Notes: generated by a model not told the origin, from the sequence alone. Positions 52,002 through 63,830 are shown, numbered from the stretch's first letter. The stretch: 64,000 nt of DNA from Cucumis sativus (GCF_000004075.3 NC_026658.2:1054001-1118000); one strand, 5' to 3'. Translations and numbers: made by a program.

Positions 52002-55000
52002 ATGGGTTCCATTTCTCTGGACATTTCTTCCACCTTCTTTACCATTCCTTCTACTCGCTCTAACCGTATTTCTTCCCGGTTTCCTTCTGCTTTTCTCCCA
52101 TCTCGCCCCTTCACCTTTACTCTCACTTCTTTTCAATCATCACCTCTTCCCGCCCTCCAATCCAAACGAACCTCCCCAAGATTCTCTGTCTTCGCCTCCA
52201 CGGCCACACCCACATCGGAGAGCGATGAATCCGAAGTTTTGACCAAGATTCCCCCCGATAACCGAATTCCGGCTACCATTATCACTGGATTTTTGGGTTC
52301 TGGGAAGGTATCAACTCTCCTCATTTATTTTTTTCGGTTGCGTGTGTATGTTTCTATGTGTTGGGGCGTGAGCTATAAGTGAAATTAAGTAGAGTTTGGA
52401 GTGATGTTTTTGGGTCTTGTGCTATTTGGATTGGTGTTAAGGGAGTGTGGTTTTGTTAAATCACCGTTCAGAGAGTATTGTTCAAATCTTAAGAATTGAG
52501 GTTATTGATGAAATGAATTTCAATTGGAATTCCAGAGGTTTCTTTTTACTTCGTTTGCATCTTGTAAATTCTTGTTTTTGTCTCGCTGTTCGTTTACTTG
52601 TCGCCTCTTGAGTTTAACGATATGCAGGGTGGGGAGTTCGAAACTGACCCTTTGGTGGAGGATATAGTAGTTGAGTTATGCTCATGTTGTAGACGTTTAC
52701 ATGTCTTTTAAATAAATAAAAAAAATCGCTTGGAACTGAAATTTTCTGACTTAGGGATAAATGAGGGATTGTTTCTTTTAGTTTTTAACAGTGGACAGTG
52801 AATTAAGTTGTTCTTTGGAAAATCTAAGAACCTTTTTGGTTGTGCTTCGTGTGGAACTTTGCAGACAACATTGCTTAACCATATATTAACAGCAGACCAT
52901 GGGAAGCGAATTGCAGTAATTGAAAATGAGGTATGAGATAGAACTTTCTGTGCCTAATCATGTGCCTCCTTCTGGGTTATATTTTTAACATCGCATCTTG
53001 TCTTAAAACTACAGTTTGGAGAAGTCGATATTGATGGTTCTTTGGTTGCTGCAAAAACTACTGGCGCTGAGGACATTGTTATGTTGAATAATGGATGTCT
53101 TTGTTGCACTGTGAGGGGTGATCTTGTACGGATGATATCGGAGTTGGTTAATAAGAAGAAAGGGAAATTTGACCATATTGTGATCGAGACTACAGGTATG
53201 AAGACTTTCCCAATCATCAAAATGAATGCACATCTGTCCTATGCATTCATGATGGTTTCATTTGGCGCTGTCTTATACTTTCTGTTACATCAATGGAATA
53301 TGTAGGATTGGCAAATCCATCACCAATCATTCAGACATTTTATGCTGAGGACTCGGTTTTTAACGACGTGAAGTTGGATGGTGTTGTCACGTTAGTTGAT
53401 GCCAAACATGCAACATTCCACTTGGACGAAGTTAAGCCGGAAGGAGTTGTAAATGAGGCTGTAGAACAAATTGCTTACGCTGATCGAATCATAGTAAACA
53501 AGGTATTCATGATAGGTGACTGGTTTAGCCTTTCGAGATATAATGTTCAAACAAGTCAACTTAACTCGTGAGTAGATTTTTCTCACTCCCAAGCCAAGCC
53601 TGTTTGTAATTTTATTCACAAAATTTAATGCGTAATTTTTTCAATCCTGTGCCATATCGATAGAAAGTCGGCTTGTTATTCTGCTTCTAAGGTTTTTGCA
53701 TTGAAGTAAATGTCTATGGCCTCCTCACTGGTAATGCAATTTAGAAAATTTGGCTGCGGTATTCTTAGGTAGATGATGGGCTTCTTATATGCGACTATGT
53801 CTCATGTACAAATTTTACTACAAAAAATTGAGTAAAATAGACAACCTTGAAATTTACTTGAAATAACTTTTAGTTTTTGCTCCAAACGCTTGCCTAATTC
53901 GTGAACTGTATGCCTCTAGACTGATCTTGTTGGCGAGCCACAAATTGCTGATCTGGTCCAACGGATAAAGGTTAGTATCACTCAACACTTTTTCTTAAAT
54001 ATTGATTCATTAGCTTTTCACTGTCATTTATGTTTCTTTTTTCCCTTCCGGAATAGAAAATAAACCGGATGGCTGAACTGAAGAGGACAAAGTATGGCAA
54101 GGTTGACTTGGATTATGTTCTTGGTATAGGAGGCTTTGATTTGGAGAGGTAGTTCCGTACCATCTAAAATTATTTCCTTTGTTATTGAAAGAGAGAGACT
54201 CCTGATTCTTTTGTTGTCACTTTTCCTGAATGCAACACTTGTTGGATAAAAATATTCATTTGGATTCTCTTTTCTGTTCCATATATTTGTTTATTACCAT
54301 TTTTTTCTCTTCCTGATGCTTAGCTTTTTGTTTATTCTTGCCATTCCTGCTTGATTTTGGATGATTAAGTTTTGTTCTTCTCCTCATCCTCATTTCATGT
54401 TTACAGGATAGATAGCTCTGTTGATACTGAATCAAGGGAAGATCATGCTCATAGTCACCATGAGGATCACAAGCACAGCCATGACCATGACCATGATCAT
54501 CACCACCACGACCACGACCACGAACATGACCATAAGCATGGTAAAATTATGCGCTCATATAATGTGTTATATCTGTTGTGCATTATTTGAGTGCTACACT
54601 TTATACTCAGCCATGTCACTCTTCAATCAAATTGTCTTGGAGATTCTGATCATACGCGTAGTACAGCCTCGTGTTTCTTGCTTTCTGTTCCTGTGAAAAC
54701 ACTGCATCATCCAGATTTGTTGTGGATGTTTTACTGATTCAAGTACATTTTACAGTTAAAATTTACACAGAATTCACATATTTTGTTCTCATTTATAAAG
54801 TTCCCCATGTGTGAACTTGCTTTTGACTACAAAACACATTGCTTAAAGTGCAATGTTTGAATAGATTGTTTCAGCATCTTGACCATGGAATTGAAGTTGT
54901 ACCAAGTCATTAGGGCATCCTTAGTTTGTTTGTTTTTTGTTCTTTCTAATCTAACATCAGTTTCAACTTTTCAATGCAGACCACCATTCACATGATCATA

Positions 55001-55737
55001 CGCACGACCCTGGCGTATCTTCGGTCAGTATTGTCTGTGAAGGAATCTTGGATCTTGAGAAGGTTGGTGTGGAGATGGGTTTCCTTGTCATCAAAATGAA
55101 CTCTAATACTCTTCATTGGACTACTAATTTATTCATCCCCCTTCCCATTTTAAGAATGCCTCACGAGTATTTTTTTTCACCATTCTTTCTTTGTCATGGC
55201 CATGTCTCTGCTCCATTGGTCTGTGCGAAAGAATTTCATCTCTTTGTTGTTATCATTCAGGCGAACATGTGGCTTGGTACATTATTGTTAGACCATAGTG
55301 ATGACATATACCGGATGAAAGGTCTCTTATCAGTGCAGGGTATGGACGAGCGATTCGTCTTTCAGGTGAGTGAAAGAAAAAAACAATGAAATGTACGACT
55401 GACGATTGTCTTTTTGTTCAGTAACCGAACCAACCAATCCTTTCACTAAACCACCAAATAGAACGTACATATTTCTAGTTTTTTAGTTCTAGGTATCAAA
55501 TTTTAGAAGATTCATTGTATTAATTCCTTTCTCTTCGTTTACATGTCGAAATACTTTACGAGTTCAGTAATCTGTTTGTTCTGTTGGGTACGACAGGGTG
55601 TTCATGATATATTTCAAGGTTCGCCCGATCGATTATGGGGTCCAGATGAGCCAAGAATCAACAAGATTGTGTTTATAGGAAAAAACTTGGATGGAGAAGA
55701 GTTAGAGAAGGGCTTCAAAGCATGTTTATTGGGATGA
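52002..55737 (+). CDS. Plastid-type CobW / COG0523 metal-chaperone GTPase
   Basis: G3E-family P-loop GTPase of the CobW/COG0523 group, whose members deliver or sense metals, mostly zinc. Ten exons: 52002-52307, 52865-52930, 53015-53195, 53306-53502, 53920-53970, 54057-54148, 54407-54540, 54980-55062, 55261-55365, 55597-55737; 1356 bases, 451 residues, phase consistent. Residues 1 to about 65 are Ser/Thr/Arg-rich and poor in acids, like a chloroplast transit peptide. Walker A is GFLGSGKT (96-103), split by intron 1. The family metal site GCLCC is at 151-155, ETTG at about 182-185, and the NKTD specificity motif at 249-252 is split by intron 4. A His/Asp-rich linker runs about 310-353, encoded across exons 7 and 8. 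The CobW C-terminal domain follows, with a typical WGPDEPRINKIVFIGKNLD ending. The closest Arabidopsis proteins I know are At1g15730 and At1g80480 (pTAC17). The metal substrate is not established here. Confidence 0.92.
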
Positions 55738-56084
55738 CTCATGTGGCTACATAACATGATTTTGGAAAGATATTGCAGTTGAAACATTAATAGAGGCTTT
55801 TTTTTCTTAAAGAAAATTTAAATATAATTTTTTTGTTAATTTTCCTCCCTTTCATCAGTGATCTCATTTTATAATGAAATCTAGGCCTGAAGTTGATCCA
55901 TTGAATCTCTTTCTTCCTGCCAAATAGTTATGAATTGGTTTGGGATTTTGATGGAAAATTATAGCTTCTATGAATACAGTATTTGTGTAAACTAAATATA
56001 TAATTTAATCTCAATAAAAAGTTGAATTTTAAAGAAACAAACTGAGACGGCCAACGGCATTATGAAAATGGAAGAAGAAAGATT
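55738..56084. other. Convergent 3' ends of GTPase and TTM3-like genes
   Basis: 347 bases between two stop codons facing each other. It must hold both 3' UTRs. AATGAAA and AATAAAA signals occur on the plus strand at about 55875 and 56014. The short gap allows overlapping antisense transcript ends. Confidence 0.5.
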
Positions 56085-56873
56085 TCAGAAGAATGGCGGC
56101 AACTTCCCAGATCGGAAAATGGCTAACTTAGAACTTTGAGAATACGAATAACTAATTCCATTCTCTTTAAAAAATCCTTCCAGCAAATCCCTATCTCTTT
56201 CCGCATCTTCACTCTCACATTCCATTTCATAATTCCTTCCGAATTCAAATATCGTTTCATCCAATTCCAATTTCAATCCTTTCCAGTCATACACTCTTCT
56301 CACGTTCTTGAATCCCCCCAAGCACACAAACCCATCAATCCTATACTCCTCTTTCACTCTCTCCAAAATCTTCGATTCTTCCATCAACATCATTCGATTC
56401 GGCTCCTCCACGCACGCCCGGCCGATCGACGGTTCCAACGCCTCTTCCTCCTCCTCGATGCGGCTGATTCCGTCGGAGATTGTGGGTTTTGCTTTGAGAG
56501 AGAGGACGCAGTGGGAATCTTCGTTGTAGAATCGGATACGGAGGGCGGCTTGGTTGGAGGAGAGCTCAGCGTTGGGGCCGTCGAAGAAGAAGTTGTGTTG
56601 ATTGTGGGTTTTGATGTGGTGAGAGGAGAGGAGGTGGGAGAGTTTGTGGTGAGAGGAAGAGTCGGGGAGACGGAGTTTGATTTCGACCTCCATTGGTGGC
56701 GGTGGTGGTTGATTTGTGGGGCGGAGGTTGTGGAAGAGGCGGCAATTGCGTCGAAGATGGAGGGAGGGATGGCCGGGATTTGGAAGCAATCGGAGACTCA
56801 TTTCTAGTTGTCTTGGAGCACAGAAATTTGGGGATAAGGCTTTCAGATTCAACCCCTTGCGATTTGCGATCAT
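56085..56873 (-). CDS. TTM3: CYTH-domain triphosphate tunnel metalloenzyme, TTM3-like
   Basis: Single-exon frame. The conserved enzyme core begins with MEVEIKLRL (Met at 56691-56693), the EXEXK signature that defines the CYTH superfamily, where the Glu residues hold the metal and the Lys contacts the triphosphate. Further matches are ALRIRFY (strand with Arg ligands), CVLSLKAKP, SRIEEEEE, LKLELDETIFEFG and the YEMECES strand near the end, in the usual order of the eight-stranded tunnel. From that Met the protein is 202 residues, close to Arabidopsis TTM3 (210), which hydrolyses tripolyphosphate. The frame extends upstream to an ATG at 56871-56873, which adds a 60-residue basic, Leu/Arg-rich leader that could be an organelle-targeting peptide. 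An ATG at 56799-56801 is a third option. Which start is used cannot be decided here. The gene faces the GTPase gene tail to tail. Confidence 0.88.
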   Translation of the reverse strand: MIANRKGLNLKALSPNFCAPRQLEMSLRLLPNPGHPSLHLRRNCRLFHNLRPTNQPPPPPMEVEIKLRLPDSSSHHKLSHLLSSHHIKTHNQHNFFFDGPNAELSSNQAALRIRFYNEDSHCVLSLKAKPTISDGISRIEEEEEALEPSIGRACVEEPNRMMLMEESKILERVKEEYRIDGFVCLGGFKNVRRVYDWKGLKLELDETIFEFGRNYEMECESEDAERDRDLLEGFFKENGISYSYSQSSKLAIFRSGKLPPFF

Positions 56874-56888
56874 ATCATTTTCTCCCAC

Positions 56889-58356
56889 TTTTCATTTTGT
56901 TAATTTTTAAAACTAATTAGCAAATGACCCATTTATTAGGGTTTATGATATGCGTAAAATTACAATATTGCCATTCTTTAGGGTTTTTTTCTCCTTTCTC
57001 CACGTCGCCTTCCTCTTCTTCTCCAGTGTCCATAAGCAAGAAGCTTCCTCTCCATGGGACTTAGAGATGGGGTGATGTAAGAGTTGGGCAAGACCAATGG
57101 GAGAAGGACGCAAGTGACACCAAGCAAGCGAGAGCAACACTAACTGAGAGATCAAACAAAATGGGAGGGAGGAAACGGCTTTTCCGTATACAAAGGAGTG
57201 TGTCAACAAAGAGTTATTCTAACACTTTTTAAAAATAGATCATTCAACTATTGGTAGACTGAAGTTTAAATTAAATACTGAAGGTAGGCATTTATTGACT
57301 CAAGTTTAAATTAAATACTAAGGTAAGCATTTATCACATGTCATTAGTATTTTACCTCAATTTGGTTAAATTTTAAATTAATTATTGTGCGTTAATACTA
57401 TATACAAAGAATTTAGTTAAAGCATAGAGATAAAATTACTTGAAATAAAATACAAAACTATTTGACTAAGACATTCTAAAACTTAGCTGAATGAAAACTA
57501 AATTCATAATCTTAAAAACTAAATTCAAAATCTCAATACTAAAAAAGTATTATCATATAAAATTACATTAGCTTTTTTAAAATAAAATACTTTTACTCAC
57601 GATGGAATGTCAAACATCAAAGATGGATGATGGAATCGATCAATCACACTATAGTGATGAGGCCAACCTAAATATAAATATAATTCAATGATTGAACATA
57701 TATTCTCGACCAAAAAATCAAACAGTCAAATTAAATTCAAGTCTCTCCTATTTATTTACATGTATTTAAGAAAAAAGAGATCAATTTTCTCTCATAAGAT
57801 GCAGAGATTTGGTAGAATTTGTGAAAGCCAACAAATTTGGTTTGAAATGTTTGAAGACAAGAGATATATTTGCTTGGCGGTGAAAGATTTCTGATAGGCC
57901 AACACCACCTCTCCATTCCTGTTTTCTCCGCCAAATCCACAACCAAGTCCATAGCCATAAGTATCCCCACAAAATAGTGCAAACCTTATTTTGTATCTTT
58001 TTTTAAATTGAGTTCCTATTCTTTCATTTATAATGAGATGCTGTAGAAATTATTATATATATATATATATATGCAAACAAATGTAAAAGAATTGTGAAAC
58101 TAAAGTCATTAACATTGAATAAAGTATAAACCATAACCTTGTGAGTAGTTTTGAAATGATCAAGATCAAATTTATTCGAAAGGAGAAACAGATAGTGCAT
58201 ATCAATTACTAAACTCATGTCAGTTATATGAAAAACAAAGGAGCATTTAAAAGTGTCAAATTAAAATGATTAAAGACAAGTTTTGGAGCGATTTTGAATC
58301 TCATAAAAATAATTTTTTAACCATTTCAATATTTGAAGTACATAACAAGGTTCAAA
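56889..58356. other. Intergenic region with a 40-bp direct repeat
   Basis: No supported gene. A GC-richer patch at 56990-57190 contains an 88-residue minus frame (56943-57209) with no recognised domain and is probably the TTM3 upstream region or a repeat fragment. A direct repeat GACTSAAGTTTAAATTAAATACT... occupies 57257-57296 and 57297-57335. A TA microsatellite lies at about 58047-58071. Frames at 57688-57982 on both strands look like chance. Confidence 0.45.
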
Positions 58357-58728
58357 TCATTTTACCTTAGGGGAATGGAGTGTCTCATCATGATCTTCAA
58401 GAGAAGCCATCAAAGCAGCAGCTACCTCGTTATATAACGCATGGCTTTTGTTTATGATCTGAAATTGCTGGTTTATCTCATACACAAGATTTCTCCTTTC
58501 CTCCAAACTGTCGAACAAAGCTTTCTTCATAGCTCTTGTATCTTCTTCAAGAATGCTCAATCTTCTACCGATCTTTTCAACTTCACAAGCTTTCACACTC
58601 GACGTGGAACCATCTTTCGATGAGTTTTTCGCAACCCCATTTCGATCAAATGTTCTCAAAACCATCTCATGACTCGAACCATCTGCTTCAGTTCCATGTC
58701 CATGAGAGCGTTTTTGGTGTTCTGCCAT
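58357..58728 (-). CDS. Small coiled-coil protein of unknown function
   Basis: Frame of 123 residues from an ATG at 58726-58728. I do not recognise the family. Residues 1-50 are polar and rich in Ser, Lys and His (AEHQKRSHGHGTEADGSSHE). Residues about 51-115 are strongly helical with heptad-like spacing: CEVEKIGRRLSILEEDTRAM, then KKALFDSLEERRNLVYEINQ and LYNEVAAALMASLEDHDETL, so a coiled coil and oligomerisation are likely. There is no signal peptide or membrane segment. The last codons read CCT AAG GTA AAA TGA. The AAG-GTAAAA could equally be a splice donor, in which case more exons would lie downstream; I did not find a convincing one. A TATA box sits about 167 bases upstream. Codon use and base composition differ clearly from the flanking DNA, supporting a real gene. 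Confidence 0.65.
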   Translation of the reverse strand: MAEHQKRSHGHGTEADGSSHEMVLRTFDRNGVAKNSSKDGSTSSVKACEVEKIGRRLSILEEDTRAMKKALFDSLEERRNLVYEINQQFQIINKSHALYNEVAAALMASLEDHDETLHSPKVK

Positions 58729-58894
58729 TGTAGCTGCGTTAGAAAAAAGTCAGTTTCATCAACTTCTGAGGCCAGTTTGCAAGTTCTCTCGGTTGTTGTG
58801 TGAGTTTTTTGAAACACAAGAAGAGTTTTCTCACTTGTACTGTAAAAAATTTGAATCTTTTGGGCTTCGGAGAGAGAGAGGGAAAGGGAGAGGA

Positions 58895-58901
58895 ATTTAT
58901 A
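58895..58901 (-). promoter_or_regulatory. TATA box of the coiled-coil protein gene
   Basis: On the minus strand AGTATAAATTCC is followed by a GA/CT repeat (58862-58890) in the inferred leader. The 5' UTR would be about 135 bases. Confidence 0.45.
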
Positions 58902-59255
58902 CTTAGGAATCGGTGCCATATGGAGAATAACAGGATGTAAAGAGGATGATAATAAATTTTAGGGTCGATAGTATTGGAAAAATAAAACTCTTTCATGTTC
59001 TCAACAAAAAGAAAAGAGATTTTGGTGGGGAAAAAAACAAGAAAGAAAGAAAAAGAAAATGAAGAGGTTGGGTAGAAGACATGATTGTGACGTGTGAATG
59101 AATGAAGCTTACAAGAGGTTCACTGACTGGAGAAATTCGGTAGTACTGCGGCAGTGTATAAAAAAATTTACATGCTTAAAACAAATGAATAAATTATTTA
59201 ATGCCGTATTAAACAATAAAAAAGAGTAATGGTATGTGTAGTACTATAAAGTCAA
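58902..59255. other. Upstream region of the coiled-coil gene
   Basis: AT-rich, with an A/G-rich stretch at 59010-59070. No gene is seen. The minus frame at 58739-58996 overlaps the leader and promoter and is not credible. Confidence 0.4.
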
Positions 59256-59257
59256 AA

Positions 59258-59355
59258 GTGGTGTTCAAATCCTCCACTCTAATTCACTAAAAAAAATTGA
59301 GTCTTTTGTGGTTCAAATCCTCCCCATCCTACACTGAACTAAAAAGAATCGAGTA
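59258..59355 (+). repeat. Two tandem SINE-tail-like units with B-box motifs
   Basis: GTGTTCAAATCCTCCACTCT...AATTGAGT (59261-59302) is followed by a related unit GTGGTTCAAATCCTCC...AATCGAGT (59308-59353), spaced about 47 bases. GTTCAAATCC fits the polymerase III B box, and the A-rich stretch after CTAATTCACT resembles the 3' end of plant SINEs. No complete element or A box is visible. Confidence 0.4.
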
Positions 59356-60147
59356 CATATGGAAAATGGACTCAACATACCAAAGTTTTCTTTTCAAGAC
59401 AGAGAGGTTTGCTGCACATTTCTCAAGACGAAGTTTTAAGAGAAAAACCTGTTATCGGGATGAAGTTTATAAGTCGGTGGATACGAGTCTCTAATGGCGG
59501 CTTTTGGAGGATTGCTGTGTCAACTTCAAGTGGCAAGTTTTGGCTCCATTTCTACAGAAGCTTTGGCGTCATGTAAAATCCTGCAGCATTTCCAAACCAT
59601 CAACCTTATCTTCACCTTATAAGGCAACAATGAAGTGAAAAGGTTATGTAAAATAAGATTGTCTTAGATGTATAGTCTAATGAATTACTCATAACCAGTT
59701 CAAATGATCCCCATACATACATCTAAGACAATCTAAATGGCTACTCAGAATCCTTCAGTTTCCGCATAACTGATCTCTCCTGTTAATTTTCTTATGTCTC
59801 AGTCCTTTAATTTTAGAGTTTAGTAGTAGTTAGAGACAATAGTCGATCCAAATTTGATCAGAAATAATTCGTTTCAGAGAGATTTTCATTAAGATGGTTC
59901 GTAATCTTTGAAATCAATATCTGTCTACAAAAGGGTGAGCCATAGGCTTGAATTGAGCATAAATGAACATGTTTGAAGAATTGATCTTGCTCATCGACGC
60001 TGAAATTGCTTGAGAAGGACATGATACATGAGGATGACGAAGACATGATACATGACGATGACGCTTTAGCTAGTAATTTATCATTTGTTTCTCCTTGTCG
60101 CGAAAGAGGAAAAGGGAGGGGACAAAGGAATAGTTTGAGTAGTCGTC
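59356..60147. other. Spacer and probable 3' UTR of the EF-hand gene
   Basis: No gene is supported. The right part probably holds the 3' UTR of the minus-strand EF-hand gene. A 24-bp tandem repeat (GACATGATACATGAGGATGA-type) lies at 60018-60063. The plus frame 60006-60251 runs antisense over the last exon and is a shadow. Confidence 0.45.
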
Positions 60148-62628
60148 TTAATCAACAGGCACCTCAACCTCCATTTTCAGGTCAGAATTGGCAAGAATCT
60201 GCGAAAGAACAAAAATACACATTACAACAGCTTGGGGAATATATGAATTGAGAAAATTATGAATGACTTACAGCAAACTCAGATGACAAAAGTCAGTACA
60301 ATAATAGTTAGCACGGGATCACAAAATTGAACTAGATGACTTCTAGGAAAAATCATGGAAAAGTTGACATGGTGCAAGACACCAAGTGATGAATAATGAA
60401 GTAGTTCTGAAGTGTAGAGAATAAGCAAATAAACCATGATTGGTGGAACCCTTTTCATTCAGATGCTGAAGAATCAGTAAAGTTTAAATCAAAAACAATT
60501 TCAAAATTGAAGTTTAAAGTTCAACAACGAGGTACTGTTATTGATAGAGGTATAAATTTTCTTAAGATTTCAAATATGATTGTTAACGTTAATGACTAGA
60601 CTATTTATTGATCACAAATTGTCCTTGAGATTTCAGCTGCTTTATCTTTGTGGTAATATTTGGGTAATTTAGACTATTAATGTACTTTCTCCATTTAATT
60701 GATCCAAGTTTCAAATAATTATTAATTATTTTTGTGCTTGTATGCGTGTCAGATTAGGAAGTCACTGGCCCACTAGGTCTTGTTGGTACAAATGAACGGA
60801 ATGAGATTTAACATGGTAAAAACAAACCTTAACGAAATCATCCTGGGTTAAATGGACTTCCTTTGTGTAACCTGCTTCCTCCAGAAGTTGGCTCAAGACT
60901 TGCTGCAAAAGAAAGAAATGAACGTAACTTTATAACATGCCATGTGCCATGGAAAATATATACAATTCTCTCAATGCCTCATAAGATTTAATGTATCGTC
61001 TAGAGTACCTTTCTTTGGTCATCAGACATGAAGGGACCAGACAAATCCTGTAGCACTTCTATCATGTCATTGAAGGACACCTTCCCATTCAAGTCGGCAT
61101 CATAAACTTTGAACATAACTGATGGAACCAAAAACAAATAATAACTGATGAGTCAAGCTTTTTCAAGACAACAAAGCTCATTATATCAGTATATCATTTA
61201 TTAAAATTTTAGATAATCAAATTTTTAGTTAAAAGAGTATGATGTTAGTGGCTAAAGAAAACGATTGACAAGAAAAGAAAAGAGGAGATACACAGTGCCA
61301 TGTTTCTGATAGGTAGAAAGAAATTTAACCACTGAATTCAACCCCTCTCACAATAAATGAAGAATGTTATTTGACTAAGAAAGTTCATTAAGATATACTC
61401 ATATATATTTTAACCCAATACTCACACTATTCAAAAAAATTATTAGAACGGCTACCCAAAATCATGCAGATAACTCTTACGATTTTTGTACATCAACCAA
61501 CTAAAAATACCAAATTACACTATCTATGAAGGTCCTATGGAGCCAATTACAACAAGTTGATTTTGAGGACTCATTATAGAAGCCCATTTGATATAACCTT
61601 TTCTCACCATCTATAATTCTAGAAGAAAACTACAAACATATTGGATAGTAATTGCTAGGAGCGTAAACAAAGTCCTTCGTTGTTTAGGAAAGGGAGAGAT
61701 CTAGTGTACATAAGTATGGACAATCATCTCCACCAATATAACCTTCTGGGTGAAATCAAAAGCAAAGCTATAAATGCTTATGTCCAAAGTGGGCAATATC
61801 TTATCAATGTAAAGATAGGTGGAGGTTCTTTTGTCCATATCAACCTCATAAATTCCCAATACCATCAAATTCAAGAACATAAGTATACCGCCATTTGTTT
61901 CTATATTTCAATGAGCGGATCATGTAATATTTCTGGGGAAAAGACGTCTTAAATGGAAACTGAAAAGTGCATTATTCCATAGCATTTCTGTACAATTAAG
62001 TATGAAAAGTGAAAAATATAAACCAAAAATTTGCTCCAAACTTCAAAGGCAATATTTGGAATACTGTCAAAGAAATCAAATGTCGAGTATCATCAGACAG
62101 CATCTAAACAATAGCAAGTACGCATTTTATACGTACATTCAATTTTACGTTGGATGCTAGCTTTAGCACTAAATGCAGACAAAAACGCCACGAAATCCTT
62201 AAAGTTCAAACCATCAACCATCTTTAGCAGCCTCTGGGGAACACAAAAAGCAAAGAACAAACTATCATTCACCGATTAAAGTACACGCAATTTCAAGAAA
62301 ACAATCATAGAAATGTTTCAAAAGAAAACCTGAGAAAGAGGATTCATAGCGAATTCTGGGACTGATAAAAACTCATCGGCCAAGATGTATCCCTTTGAGT
62401 TTCGATCGAGTTGACAAAATCTTTGATACAGTGACACTATTTCTTGTTGCGTAACTGAATTATACAACCAAATTGAAAGAGAACCGAGTTAAATTAGAAG
62501 TGAAGAGTATGGAAAGAAAGGATAAGGAACATAAATCGAAAAAAACAAAAAATCTCACATAGATTATCGCAGTGGCATTGAACTTCTTCAATATCATATT
62601 GAGTGAGCATCGAAGAGGAGTTTCCCAT
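60148..62628 (-). CDS. Calcineurin-B-like EF-hand protein (not the CBL type)
   Basis: Six exons on the minus strand, in coding order: 62559-62628, 62330-62454, 62137-62233, 61009-61118, 60828-60902, 60148-60198. All phases fit; 528 bases, 175 residues. The N terminus MGNSSS is a good N-myristoylation signal, which suggests membrane association. EF-hand 1 has a canonical loop D40-R-N-S-K-G-Y-I-x-x-x-E51. EF-hand 3 has D104-A-D-L-N-G-K-V-S-F-N-D115, with Asp rather than Glu at the last position. The second and fourth sites look degenerate and probably do not bind calcium. The tail KMEVEVPVD is typical of this plant family. The length, start MGNSSSMLTQYDIEEV and exon pattern fit the Arabidopsis At3g18430 group, which resembles calcineurin B regulatory subunits more than CBL proteins. 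Its catalytic partner is unclear since plants lack a classical calcineurin A. The large intron 61119-62136 contains a short plus frame (61680-61952) that is not credible. Confidence 0.9.
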
Positions 62629-63830
62629 TGTTTGTTGCTGAGATTCAATACACGCGCAAATCAAAATCTACCTTCTCACCTCGAAGAAGAGGCAAAATGT
62701 AGGTAGATTGCAGAGAATTTACTATTATAGTAGAAAAGGGAGAAATCAAAACAAACTGTAGGAGTCGCTGAAGATCAAAAAACTTATCAAACTAAGTGGA
62801 CGAATTAATTGAATTCTGCGGAGTTGTTTGTTGATTGACCATAAAAAATTTCAAGAACCCAAACAGAATCGGATCAAAAGAAGAGAAAGCTGCCCGATCT
62901 GGAGCTGAGAACTGCGCCCTTAGCTGCTTTTGCTTGCATGAAATGATCTGAATTCTAGAGAAAAAAAAAAAAAAAATCTGTGTAAATTGTAAATCTGGTC
63001 CTAAATAAAATTAGAATTAAGCTGAATTTTAACCTTTCAAATTTTTAGGGTTAGATTTAAAAAACTGATGTTGTTGACTTCTTTATTCGTAATCTCAAAT
63101 TAATTAATTTTGACGATAACATATCTAATTTTATTTAATAGTTCATAGTGTAAAGTTGAAAACAACGATAATGAATTCTATTGAATCACTCAAACAAAAA
63201 AGACATCATTAAACTAAGCTTAACAGAAGATACTCATGTTGACGTATAGGCTTATTCATGTACCAATCCAAAAGTGTCAATTTAAAATTTGGTTTGATTT
63301 ACAGATAGATAAATTGGTTTTATTGGTTTCCAAATTTAAAATTATGTGAATTTTGAATTTGTTTGGTTTTAATTTAAAAACATGATTTTAAATTTGGGTG
63401 AAGTTTAATAATAAAATTAACTTTGATTATTGAGTCTAAAATGAGTTGTGGGTGATTGAACTTTTATTTAATTTAAAACGAGTAATGGTGATTTCAATTT
63501 AAATACGTTTTTTTTTTTAAAATAGAAAAAAAATTATTTATACTTCAATGAAAAAAATTCACTAATTTTTTTTTCAATGAAGTGTAATATTTTATTGATT
63601 TTTATATTTTTGATCATTTTTCTTAAATTTTAAAATGAGCAACGGTGATAGGTGATTGAATTATAAATGAAAGATGGTTGATTGAGTTAATTAACAATGA
63701 GGGATGAAAATTGAATTTAAAATAATGAATGATCGTTAATTTTTAATATTTACTTTTACTTCTTTTATTGATTTTTTCCTTTGCAAAAGCTAATAATCCA
63801 AATTTAGATGTCACCATCTATCGTCATAAA
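62629..63830. other. 5' region of the EF-hand gene and AT-rich spacer
   Basis: Bases 62629 to about 62950 are less AT-rich and should hold the 5' UTR and promoter of the EF-hand gene on the minus strand; no clear TATA box was found. Beyond 63000 the DNA is AT-rich with repeated GGTTTTAATTT/AAATTTAAAAT segments. No further gene is seen. Confidence 0.4.

Noticed and set aside
56136..56807. A 223-codon plus-strand frame
   Set aside because: It lies antisense over the TTM3-like gene, whose CYTH motifs are clear on the other strand; the plus frame has no recognisable domain.
60006..60251. An 81-codon plus-strand frame with a polar, Gln-rich product
   Set aside because: It overlaps the last exon of the EF-hand gene on the other strand (MEVEVPVD ending) and a 24-bp tandem repeat; judged a shadow.
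61680..61952. A 90-codon plus-strand frame
   Set aside because: It lies inside a 1-kb intron of the EF-hand gene, shows no domain and has no promoter signals.
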